64,000 nucleotides of DNA from Toxorhynchites rutilus septentrionalis. Taxonomy: Eukaryota > Arthropoda > Insecta > Diptera > Culicidae. A model generated the notes under the pieces. It made no database searches. It had not been told where the DNA came from and saw nothing but the letters and a program-made list of their open reading frames with translations. Every line of letters starts with the position of its first letter. Positions within the stretch are counted from its first letter, which is position 1. The DNA is taken from the NCBI RefSeq assembly GCF_029784135.1, contig NC_073745.1, positions 79,113,569 through 79,177,568 on the forward strand, read 5' to 3'. A program made the translations under genes and the position numbers. Below, one piece after another: positions 33,418 through 42,719 of the stretch.

Positions 33418-33721
33418 CTAATATTTAGTACGTCCACCTCCATTTCGGATCACTTTGAAAACTCGATTTGGCATCGAGTCAGACAGCTTTTGAAGTGTTG
33501 CCGTATTGACTATAGCCCAACATTCATGAATTACTGCCTTGAGACTGGAAATGTTGTCAAATTGTCATCCGTTTGCATAGACCATCTCGGCCAAGATTCT
33601 TCATAGGTTCTCTATGGGATTGCAATCGATTGCCAGCAGGTCATTCAAGAAGCGGAATGTCCTTCTTGGCCTTCGATTGATTGGAAACGTGGATCTATCA
33701 TAATCCTGCTGAAAATATTAT
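33418..33721 (-). pseudogene. Tc3-like transposase, C-terminal part
   Basis: The minus strand reads FQQDYDRSTF at the broken edge (33721), which holds the second catalytic aspartate, then decayed sequence and CNPIENLWRILAEMVYANG with the catalytic E. It continues with QFDNISSLKAVIHECWAIVN, KLSDSMPNRVFKVIRNGGGR and TKY-stop at 33418. This is the normal C-terminus of Tc3-type transposases. The region between the D and PIENLW is shortened (about 25 residues), so a deletion has occurred. Confidence 0.8.
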
Positions 33722-34062
33722 AGGAGGTTGTGTCCAAGATACGACCGCATTGTTGACGTAGAACTACGCTGTTATTTTATATAAGTCGCTTGTTTATACC
33801 TTCGGATATTATTCTATAATGCTGTGAAATTTTAGAAACAACTGATTAGTAGAATAATCTCTGAAATGATTTTTTCATTGTAGAATCAGTTGACGATAAT
33901 TGATTGATGATTCATTCTTGCCCTCGCAAAACAATCGTATGTCGCAATTCATTCCATGTCAGTGCATTGAAAATTTACCTCGAAGGCTATTCCGGTGGCC
34001 TTTTTCGAAATTGACATAGACTCGGCTACAGTAGATTATATACATGTTGCACCAGCACCATT

Positions 34063-34210
34063 GTGGAGTCGATTAGGCGTAGTGGTAACATCCATGCCTC
34101 TCACGCTAAAGGTCACGAGTTCAATTCTCACTCCCGACATTCTTCCAAAAATGGAAGTAAAAGTGACGAACCAGCCAAATGAGTTGAAAGTCAAAAAAAA
34201 AAAAAAAAAA
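34063..34210 (+). mobile_element. tRNA-derived SINE head with A18 tail
   Basis: 'gattaggcgtagtggtaaca' fits an RNA polymerase III A box, and 'ggtcacgagttcaattctca' a B box about 30 bp later. A body of about 65 bp and an uninterrupted A tract (34193-34210) follow. It is a complete short SINE layout, but it shares the 12-bp target duplication with the LINE that follows. Confidence 0.75.
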
Positions 34211-34489
34211 CAGGGTTCTCAAATGGGGATCAACATAGGGTAGGAGCCTGCCTGTTGGTCTCAAATGTTCCTATCTCACGCCTCCACGAAGATCATATGA
34301 CGACATTTTTAGATCGGGCGTGAACTGGAAACACACACCTGGTCTTGGCTCCGAGAACGGGTGTCGAAAGTGGCTAAGTGAGGGGGTGCGAGCGAGTCAG
34401 AGCGCTATATCTCTCCCGGGGAAGGCCTCCCGGGTCATGGAGGCCTTGCCAACCCGCTGTCTCCCGGGCAAAGGAGATACACCCAGAAA

Positions 34490-36248
34490 ATGGAGCTACG
34501 TTCACGAAGAGTAATTAGAATGCGATCACCCGAGGAGGGTCCCCGAACTGGAGCTGGTCCTGGAACGGGCGTAAGAGCGAGCGGCCAGCGGCTGGAGGGC
34601 GATGTGCAAGAGCGGGCCACCAGCCGGGTTCAACCCGAAGAGCTACCGCCACACGGAAACAGCAGCCATCGACATCACCCAAGAAACGCTGCGCCTACGA
34701 GACGTGTTGCGACTGCCAGACGACAGTCGTCCACACTTGTGGGTACCACTAGGCGCCGGATCATGTGGACACACGAAATGAATGAATTCGTGATCCGCGC
34801 CTATTACATCTGCACTGCTTTGGAGACAGACATGAGCGGTCGCCCTCGAATACTAACAATGTTCGAGGAAGCGTATCCAGAGTTCGTCGGGAGGCTTGAT
34901 CAGAACGCGATGAACGCGAGGCGTAGAGCGATAGTACGCAACAACATGCTCTCCCAAACGCAAATCGACGAGATCAAGCAGCAGGTGCAGAGAGAAATAA
35001 GCTCCAGGAACAACAGAGCAAGCGATGTGTCGAGACGAAGTTCAGTACGGCTGAGCAATTCATTCGCGAGTGGGGCACGCGAATCAGCACCAGTGGAGGC
35101 CACAGTACTACAACCCCCTGAGCCGGAAGACCCACAGCCAGATCAACAACTACTACGCGATCTGGTCTTCCACTACGACGAGGCGATCTCACAGTTCCGC
35201 GACACAGACCCATTGTCGCGCCCCAGGATCCCGAAGTTGCGGTATTCCCGCAGGCTAACAAGTGCAGTAAAGCTCATGAACGAGCACGTTCTTCCGCTGC
35301 ACTTGGTTGATGCTGAGAACATGGAGGAGCTGCAACTGAAAGTTTACTGTGCTGCTGTGGCGACCGCCAAAAGTTTAGGATACCGTATTAGGCCAAGAAG
35401 CGGACTGCTCCAACATCTCCGTGAAAGGCGTGAGCCTCCATGGCGAAGGAGATTGGAGCAACGGATCCTAAACAAGCGCGCCGCAATTGGAAGACTGATG
35501 GCGTACAAAAGAGGCAGCAGATCGGCGAAATTATGTCGCCAAGTTGCTGTGATCGTGCGGCCTACTGAACTTCGCCAGCTGGGAGCTCACCAGCTGACGG
35601 AAAAACTCGACACACTGGTACAGCAATTGAGCGACCTAACTAAACGGCTGAAACGTTACTCTGACTCTGCAAAGCGCCAGGAACAAAATCGGATGTTCAG
35701 AGATAACGAAAAAGCGTTCTACGACCACATTAGCGACGAGAAGCCCGACTACCGCGAAGGTTTGCCAGATATTAGCGATGTGACGAACTTCTGGGCTGGT
35801 ATTTGGGAGACCCCAGTACAACATCGCGACGGGCAAATGTGGTTAAGACGGGAGGAGGAGAGTTGTGGTGAAATTGGAGAGATGCCAGCTATCATCGTCG
35901 AAGAGAACGATGTCCGCGAAGCCTCGCGGTACCTGAGGAACTGGGCAGCACCGGGCCCCGATGGTGTTCAGAACTTCTGGCACAAGAAGCTGACCGTCGC
36001 ACATCAAAAGATAGCTGAGTGCTTCAATAAGGTGCTACGTGACCCACACAACCTCCCTGAATTCGCCACCCGTGGTGTCACATTCCTCCTCCCGAAAGAC
36101 AGCAACACATTGAACCCATCAAAGTACAGGCCGATAACGTGCCTATCGAGTCTGTACAAGATATTAAGCAGCATCATAACCGCCAAAGTTTCTGCCCACT
36201 GCGAACAACACCATATCATCGCAGAAGAGCAGAAAGGATGCAGAAAAA
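34490..36248 (+). pseudogene. LINE C ORF, N-terminal part to RT motif 1 (RT core lost)
   Basis: The 586-codon frame starts at the ATG at 34490 with an Arg/Pro-rich, probably nucleic-acid-binding N-terminus (MELRSRRVIRMRSPEEG). A Myb-like stretch may lie at RRRIMWTHEMNEFVIRAYYI (near residue 84). A long helical region precedes the RT start: NWAAPGPDGVQNFWHKKL, FLLPKDSNTLNPSKYRPITC and LSSLYKILSSIITAKV, ending EQKGCRKN. These are RT motifs 0-2 as found in R2/R4/NeSL-type LINEs with a single ORF. The frame then breaks at about 36248, where the catalytic palm (motifs A to D with the xADD box) should follow. GC content is clearly above the flanks. Confidence 0.85.
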
Positions 36249-37449
36249 ATACGTGAACTGTGTCCTGAGGACTTTCCTCAACGCGGGGAACAAGGTACGC
36301 GCGATCAACACATTCGCGGTTCCCCTGCTGACCTTCAGTTTTGGTGTAGTCAAATGGAGCAAAACTGACCTAGAGGACCTTGAGAGGAGGATGAGGAAAG
36401 CATTCAAAGAGGCCGGAATGCACCATCCTCAATCGGCACTGGAGAGAGTTTCACTACCACGCAAAGAAGGGGGACTTGGAATCGTCGACATTTCTGCACT
36501 GTGTGTTGCCCAGGTACGACAACTGCGCGAGTACTTCGCAGAACGCGCCAACCAAAACGCGCTATACCGGGCTGTCTGCGTCGCTGACAGAGGATACAGC
36601 GCTCTGCACTTGGCGCAAGCGGAGTACCAACTAAACTGCAATCTGCAGACAGTGGAGGAGAAGATTGCAGCTTGGAAGCAGAAGGCAGTGCATGGTGCCC
36701 ACCCCCATCAACTGGACCGGCCACACGTCGACAAGGCCGCATCTAATCTGTGGCTAACGCGTGGTGAACTCTCTTCAGTAGTAGAAGCCGACATGATAGC
36801 CATCCAGGACAGGATAATGCCGACGAGAAACTGCAGGCGGTACGTCTGGCATCAAGACGTTGATGACATTTGCCGGATGTGCCATCAACCAGGTGAAAAC
36901 ATAGAGCACATTATGGGAGGCTGTCCCGTTTTGGCCAACGCAGCCTACACCGAGCGCCACAACAACGTGGCCCGTATTGTTCATCGACAACTGGCGCTCC
37001 AATGTGCTCTACTGGAAGACAACGTACCAAACTACCGGTACCTGCCTGCACCTGTCCTGGAAAATGACCGTTTCAAGCTGTACTGGGATCGCACTGTTCT
37101 GACCGACCTCTCGATCCACCACAACCGCCCAGATATAATGGTTTACGACAAGAGCGACCGCAAAGTCACCATCATCGATGTCGCTATTCCACTGAACCAG
37201 AATCTGGAGGAGACCCACGGTCGCAAAATCTGCAAGTACCGACCATTGGCCGTGGAGCTCAAGGAACTGTGGGGGCTAAGGGAGGTCCCAAGAATAGTTC
37301 CAGTCGTTCTCTCTGGAACTGGAATTATCCCGAAGACACTTCTGGAAGCGCTAAAGGTGTTGAACATCGAGAAGGAATTGGCCGGCATCCAAAAGTCGGT
37401 CATCCTTAGCACCTGCGCGATTGTCCGACAATTCCTCGGTCAGGACTAA
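36249..37449 (+). pseudogene. LINE C ORF, C-terminal part (RT thumb, zinc knuckle, restriction-like endonuclease)
   Basis: The open frame resumes after the deletion with VLRTFLNAGNKVRAINTFAV and LERVSLPRKEGGLGIVDISA, typical of the region after the RT palm. It then has the C-x2-C-x8-H-x4-C knuckle CRMCHQPGENIEHIMGGC (36870-36925). The endonuclease core is RPDIMVYD..KVTIIDVAIP (37128-37195) followed by GRKICKYRPLAVEL, a PD-(D/E)xK-like nuclease as in R2/R4/NeSL LINEs. It ends at a TAA at 37449. The nuclease part looks intact, while the polymerase core is missing. Family name beyond 'RLE-type LINE' is uncertain. Confidence 0.85.
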
Positions 37450-38289
37450 AACAGCACGAGCATGCAGATACGTGCATTCCGCAGAGCCTAGTCCCCCTTT
37501 GGCATTCAGAAGCCCGGGGGCAGGTGAAAATTCTGGCTAGGTTCGCCTAGTTAAGAAGTGAGATAAGTCTGCTAAAAAAAAACCAGCACCATTATTCCAT
37601 ATCTCATAACTACATCAATATATCTTTGGCACCGCATGTAAACAACAACAATAAAAACACTTGCAAGTATCAAATATCATGCTACATGTTATTTAGTATT
37701 GCCTCAAAGGAATCGCACCTCTAGATATCGTTCGTACAAGCTAAGCGTAAACCAAGCGCCAAACAGAGCCATACATTGGTGGCTTGAAACTACTAGCAAT
37801 ATAAAAATTTCTCATCATTTTGCGCTATTCTCAAAAGAAACGCTTCTGTTAATATTACTGACCTCGAAAAGAGTTGCATTACTTTCTCATGCTCGAGTTA
37901 ATCGCAGCTGTCACCCTGAGTTGTGGAAGTTTTGCTACTGGCAAGCGAAACCTAATCACATACAAAATTCCAGAACATTTACTTTCTTGATGACTAAACA
38001 AGAGAAATAAACTCTTTTTGTTAATAACAACCTCGAAAACAGTAGCAATGCTTCATTATGATCAATATTAGCGCAAATGCAATCCTAGTTGAAGGCAGTT
38101 TTGCGACTGGCACGCGAACCCAAATAACTTATAACATTCCAGTAAGATATTCAAGATGCTTAGTATTCCCAAATAATTTTTTGATGCACAACCTTAACGT
38201 CTGCTTCGCCATAACGTCAGTTTAATGCATTGATGCATTCTCAAAGGCACAAACGAAGCCCTTATGAGGACGGAAAATAAACAATGTTA

Positions 38290-38815
38290 ACTGCTTGGAA
38301 AAAGACCGACTTATGCCACACGGCTTGTACTCTGCTGTAACACCCATCGATGCGAATTCGCTGATGAGTTTGTCAAGAGCGACCGCCTTCACCACCAGCG
38401 GGGGGAGCTTGATTTTGGTTGCTGCCTGGGCGTTTACATTTTCGACCGACGCGCCGAAATCGCCTACTGTTGTTCGCTGTTGTTCGGTGCGGTGTCACAT
38501 TCGCGAAGGCTCGGTTCAGTGCGAGCCTCTTTCACTGCACCAACACCACGTGCATCATTAGATGACGCTTACCTCGAAATTTTATTGCCCCTGGCAATGC
38601 GATCGTTTTTTGCAGGGCTCGAGCCTGCCTTCCTCTTCTTCTTGCTCATCGCACACTACGCGAAGCGTCCAATTTATGACGCGGAAAGAAGAACACACGA
38701 TACGAATAACGCGAAAAACGAACAGAAAAAGCAAACGACGAATTCCAAGTTGGATTACCACTGGTGGGGTCCAATCTTAGATCGAAGCGCAGCGAAAGCA
38801 AAGTGAACTGGATTA
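38290..38815 (-). pseudogene. Jockey-like LINE 5' end: 5' UTR and ORF1 start
   Basis: The minus strand from about 38815 has a GC-richer leader and an ATG at 38649 giving MSKKKRKAGSSPAKNDRIAR, a basic start. After stops and a frameshift comes KIKLPPLVVKAVALDKLISE and FASMGVTAEYK. The PPLVV..(I/L)..L...GV..EYK pattern is that of gag-like ORF1 proteins of Jockey-type LINEs. The match ends near 38290, where family E sequence resumes. It is a 5' fragment with no 3' part, unusual for a LINE because truncation normally removes the 5' end. Confidence 0.6.
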
Positions 38816-39262
38816 CTTAACAGTCCGATGCCGAATGAAAGTTTGCCTCAGCGAGATCCACTGTTTATACTCTAGGCAAGTATTCCCCTTCATTCTTCTT
38901 CTTTTCCTTCGTTCACGGAGACTTTAAATCCTACGATTTCCCCTCCGTTGGGGAAATCGTAGTTATTATCGACAAGTTGCTCGTTATTGATAGCTCTGTT
39001 CGGGAAAGCACTCAAATGGACAGAACAAATGTATGGGAAAATAGAAACACTTAAAGTTTTCATGAATTTTCATCATTTACTAACAAGGCGATTCTAATGT
39101 ATGGCATATTAAACAAATCTTACGGAATTTCCGATTCGTTTGGTATGTAAATCGCCAAAATCCGTTCGCAGCAAAAATAGTTATTAACGTTAACTTTATT
39201 TCATAAAAACGTGACCTGTTTTCTGATTTGACACCCTTAATGAAAGACGTAGTTCTACGTCA

Positions 39263-39832
39263 AAAACGACATTCTCGGTAGCGTTATTCTCAATATGGCC
39301 AATCAAAACGTCCTCCAGTAAATGAAGATACTTTTCGGACATGCCGACACTTAAACATGCCGTTGACTTAAATTGTACCAATAGCAACTGTAACAGTCCG
39401 GACCATCCAAATTGAAAATACAACATTTCTCCATTCTAGTTTCCATTCCATGTATTGCCGGGCGAAAATGAGATGGTTCTGCTTATGGGTGGCGGTCAGT
39501 TTCGGCCTTCCACATGATGTTTGGTGACTCATACAAGATGCGCGCAATATGCCTCTTCGTTACTGGAACAACCGATTCTGCCTTAATGTATGAGCAGGAC
39601 ATCGTTTCCTGGTTGCTTCGTGTCTTATTCGACCTTTAAGACGCAAAGTAACTTTGGTGTTCCCATTTGTTGGTCGTTATATCCCATATTCCTGGCACTA
39701 TTCAAAGAAATTCCGTACCACTTTCTCAGATAGACAAATTTTTGTTACGATCGAGCGATTAGAAAACTTTTGTTCACTGAATATCTTTATTATTTTCCGC
39801 CCCTCTTCCGTCAATAGAATACCTTTCGCCAT
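39263..39832 (-). pseudogene. Tc3-like transposase, N-terminal part
   Basis: The minus strand starts MAKGILLTEEGRKIIKIFSE at 39832, an HTH of Tc3 type, with further HTH-like sequence after a stop and frameshifts. Near the broken edge it reads HLIFARQYMEWKLEWRNVVF, where the first catalytic aspartate region should be, then YLHLLEDVLIGHIENNATEN and VVF at 39263. This joins logically to FQQD at 33721. Several stops and frame changes make it inactive. Confidence 0.75.
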
Positions 39833-40204
39833 TCCTTTAAATTCTTCGTAAATCACTAATCTGACCAACTTCTTACGTTGCACATCTAATATTTATCTTG
39901 TAAATTGAACATTCCCGAGTATTTTTTCAAAAAACACAGATAAAGGCTTGGTGATTATGCGAAAACTCGATTTTTATGCCCTGCGGCTGTATGTCTCGAG
40001 AAAAAACAACGTTTGAATGTTTATAACCACCGATGCTGCCTTGTGTGTGTGTGTGATTGTGACGCACGTCCTTTCAATAAAAGTGACTTGAATATACTAT
40101 CACTACAGCAAATAAGTATCCCGATAAAAAGAACATTCTTAGTTGTTTTGTAAGAGTTTCAAGTTTTTTTTTTTCAAGTGCGGCTAAAAGAATGTCTATC
40201 ACTG

Positions 40205-40861
40205 TATAATTTGTCTTTGTTTTACGTAATTTTTCTAAAATATGGCATTGAAATGGATTTCAGGATGACAATGGATGCCCATTACACAAGTTTGTTCTAT
40301 TATTTTGGCTTATAATGAGACAACTTTCGATTCATATCATCGTTCAAGAATGTGTTCACCATTTATTCATCTAAAAAATGTCTGCCTACGATTTATCAAC
40401 GATCAAATGTCTATCAATCGAATACCTTCCATGGGATGTAATTGATTCGTTATTATTAGTTTCTAGGATTGAGACAAACGTGTGTAGCACTTACAATTTA
40501 CATATTTGATGTTTACCTGTAAATAAATAAAAGAAAAGAAAATTAGAAAAAACGATAAAGAAGTTGTTTTGTGATTTCTGAAAGAAATATCATATGAATT
40601 ATTCGCTATTCTTAAGAATCTTCAACAATCAAAAACGCTACTATGTGATACAATATAATAAAAAAGTGCGATACTGAATGAACGTTTCATATCCAAGGAA
40701 ACAAAAACAACTTTTTGGTATGTCATGTTGGCCCCAAATTAAACTACGAGTCTTAAATCTGCAATCTGGATCTTTCACGTAGTGTTTGGAATCGATATAA
40801 GAAATCTCCTGTAAACATTTTTTCATTGAGTTTGGAGTGTGAAGTTCATATTTATAACCTA
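40205..40861. other. unassigned AT-rich stretch
   Basis: No coding or repeat signal recognised between the Tc3-like right end and the next repeat. Confidence 0.4.
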
Positions 40862-42130
40862 CTAGCTGACGCGGCGAACTTCGTCCCGCCCAAAATTTGT
40901 TTTTTGTTATCAATACCTTCAAACATTCACGATTTCTTACTATGAGCAAGTTCATGGGTCCAATCGCAGAACTGTTCATTGATTGATCTTCTAATCGAGC
41001 TCATTGAATTCACCTTTTACTATAATATTCCTAGTATTTCTAACAAAACTCATCACTATAATATATGATTATTTTCAGACACAATTCTCGTTCAAGATTT
41101 TTCAACCATTTGCAAATAACATGTTTCTCCGTTACATGAAATAAATGTTTTATACAGAAAATATGATAGAATAAAGACAGCCCTAAATCGAACAATTCCT
41201 TCCTCGAGTTCTGCTCTTATCATCACATTCGGCGATACTTTTTTATTGGTATAGATAGATGAAGTTATAGGAGTGCGTTTCATCGTGCGTAGAACATATG
41301 GGAATTTAATTTTCCGAATTTTCCCTTTTTCCTTCAGAGTTTTCCGAAAATGTTCAATTGTCATGTTTGGTTGTAATAATTTGATGGGACCCCCTCTCCA
41401 TTCCAGAGGAGGGAGGGGTGTCATACCATTATAGAAACATCTCTCATACCCAAAAAACCTTACATCCCAAATTGTGCTTGATTAATTCTCGAGTTATTCA
41501 GAAATTTGTGTTTCATTTTTATGACACCCCCCCCCCTTCCTCAGAAAGACGGGAGGAGTGTTGAACCACTTTAGAAATGTTTTTTGCCCCCTAAAACCTC
41601 CATATGCCAAATTTGGTTCATTTTGCTTGATTAGTTCTTGAATTATGCAGAAATGTATATTTCATTTCTATGGCAGCAACTCCAACACATCCCCACCCCC
41701 ACCCTTAGAGAGGGAGGAGGAGTATCTAAACACTGTAAAAACATTTATTGCACCCTAGAACCTTCACATGCCAAATTTGGTTTCATTTGCTTGATTAATT
41801 CTCGAGTAATGCAGAAATTTGTGTTTCGTTTGTATGGCTACCCCCTTTAAAGAGAGGGGTGGAGAGTCTAGCCACCATAGAATAATTTATTGCACAATAA
41901 ATCCTCCATATGCCAAAGTTCGTTTCATTTGCTTGATTGAGTAATGTAGAGATTTGTGTTTAATTTGTTTGTTAGCCACCCTTTAGATGGGGGAAGGGGT
42001 CTCAAACTATCACGAAAACCTTCCCCGGCCCCAAAAACCCCTAAATACCAATTTTCGTGTTGATCGGTTCAGTAGTTTCCGAGTCTATAAGAATCAGACA
42101 GACAGACAGAAATCCATTTATATATATAGA
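40862..42130 (+). repeat. 'ACTAGCTGAC' repeat with tandem 125-150-bp units, copy 1
   Basis: Starts ACTAGCTGACGCGGCGAACT. It passes through a conserved 500-bp block and then about four tandem units (each with 'catatgccaaatttggttt', 'gcttgattaattctcgag', 'atgcagaaatttgtgtttc' and a C-rich break) from about 41450. It ends with 'tcggttcagtagtttccgag', 'tctataagaatcagacagac' and a TA-rich tail. Further copies are at 50948, 55300 (inverted), 61863 and 62629. Confidence 0.8.
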
Positions 42131-42213
42131 TAGATATATAGATGATCTATGTAGAATAAGTGTTTTCAAATCTCCAATTCTAAATTGCAATCTATTTTTC
42201 ATGATATAAGGTA

Positions 42214-42711
42214 CACTGGAGTCGCTTCTTACGCGGGGGATACGTGCCGCGTAAACAAAAACCGCGTAAATTCCAAAATCCGCGTGAAAAAAAACCGCGT
42301 AAATTCCAAAATCCGCGTAAAAATAAACCGGGTGAATTTTAAAATTCAACAAACAGTGAATTATTAATAAAAAATGCAACTCATAGTTTAACAATTGATT
42401 AACTGACTTTTTTTTGTATGCTGCAATCATGATATCAGTATTTCCTTTTATTTCTCAACTACTAATCAGTGATACAATACAAACTTATTTCGTGAAAAGT
42501 CACATCAATTAGCACATTGAATTTGTCCGCGGTTGATACGTGCAGCGTAAAAAAAACCGCGTAAATATCGAAACCCGCGTGAAAAAAAACCGCGTAAATT
42601 CAGAAATCCGCGTAAATTCCGAAATCCGCATAAAAAACCGCGTAAATTCCGTAAACCGCGTAAATTCCAAAAACCGCGTATAAAAAAACCGCGTAAAAAG
42701 CGACTTCAGTG
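42214..42711. mobile_element. CpG-rich MITE with iterated CCGCGTAAATTCC motif
   Basis: 498 bp between TA flanks (42212-42213, 42712-42713). The ends CACTGGAGTCGCTTCTTACG and the inverted CGTAAAAAGCGACTTCAGTG match as terminal inverted repeats. Inside both ends the motif CCGCGTAAATTCC or a variant is repeated, about five times on the left and about ten on the right, in the same sense. The central part is AT-rich. There is no coding capacity. Confidence 0.85.
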
Positions 42712-42719
42712 TATTTAGT

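Larger units (their letters stand above)
34051..37593 (+). mobile_element. LINE C: SINE-headed, restriction-like-endonuclease retrotransposon
   Basis: A 12-bp direct repeat ACCAGCACCATT at 34051-34062 and 37582-37593 flanks one inserted unit (34063-37581) ending in an A-run. The unit begins with a tRNA-type SINE sequence and an A18 tract (34063-34210), followed directly by the GC-rich 5' region (34211-34489) and coding part of a LINE. No target duplication separates the SINE from the LINE, so both appear to have been inserted in one event. Either this is a template-switch chimera or the family naturally carries a tRNA-like 5' end. Confidence 0.8.
33722..39262 (+). mobile_element. family E repeat, instance 2 (carrying LINE C and a Jockey-like 5' end)
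   Basis: Inserted in the Tc3-like transposase between the codons for ENVVF and QQD. The left end reads 'aggaggttgtgtccaagata' with a near-palindrome at 33755-33769. The right end has the palindrome GACGTAGTTCTACGTC at 39246-39261. The host read-through would be CTGCTGAAAAACGAC, so an AAA-type duplication is possible. Without LINE C and the Jockey-like piece, about 1.5 kb remains, similar to instance 1. Confidence 0.7.
33161..40204 (-). mobile_element. Tc3-like transposon, split by 5.5 kb of later insertions
   Basis: The left end CAGTGGTAGACATTCGTTTA (33161) and the inverted right end TAAAAGAATGTCTATCACTG (to 40204) are flanked by TA (33159-33160, 40205-40206). A second internal copy of the end motif, 'gtggacattcgtttagccgc', lies at 33342-33361, like the paired transposase sites in Tc3 ends. 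Without the insertion at about 33722-39262 the element is about 1.5 kb. The transposase is on the minus strand in two pieces. Confidence 0.85.

Noticed and set aside
34435..37412. Minus-strand frames of 60-112 codons opposite LINE C
   Set aside because: They are shadows of the real plus-strand LINE ORF in GC-rich coding sequence.
42240..42700. CRISPR-like spaced repeats (CCGCGTAAATTCC)
   Set aside because: Spacing is irregular and short, and the motifs lie within TA-flanked terminal inverted repeats.
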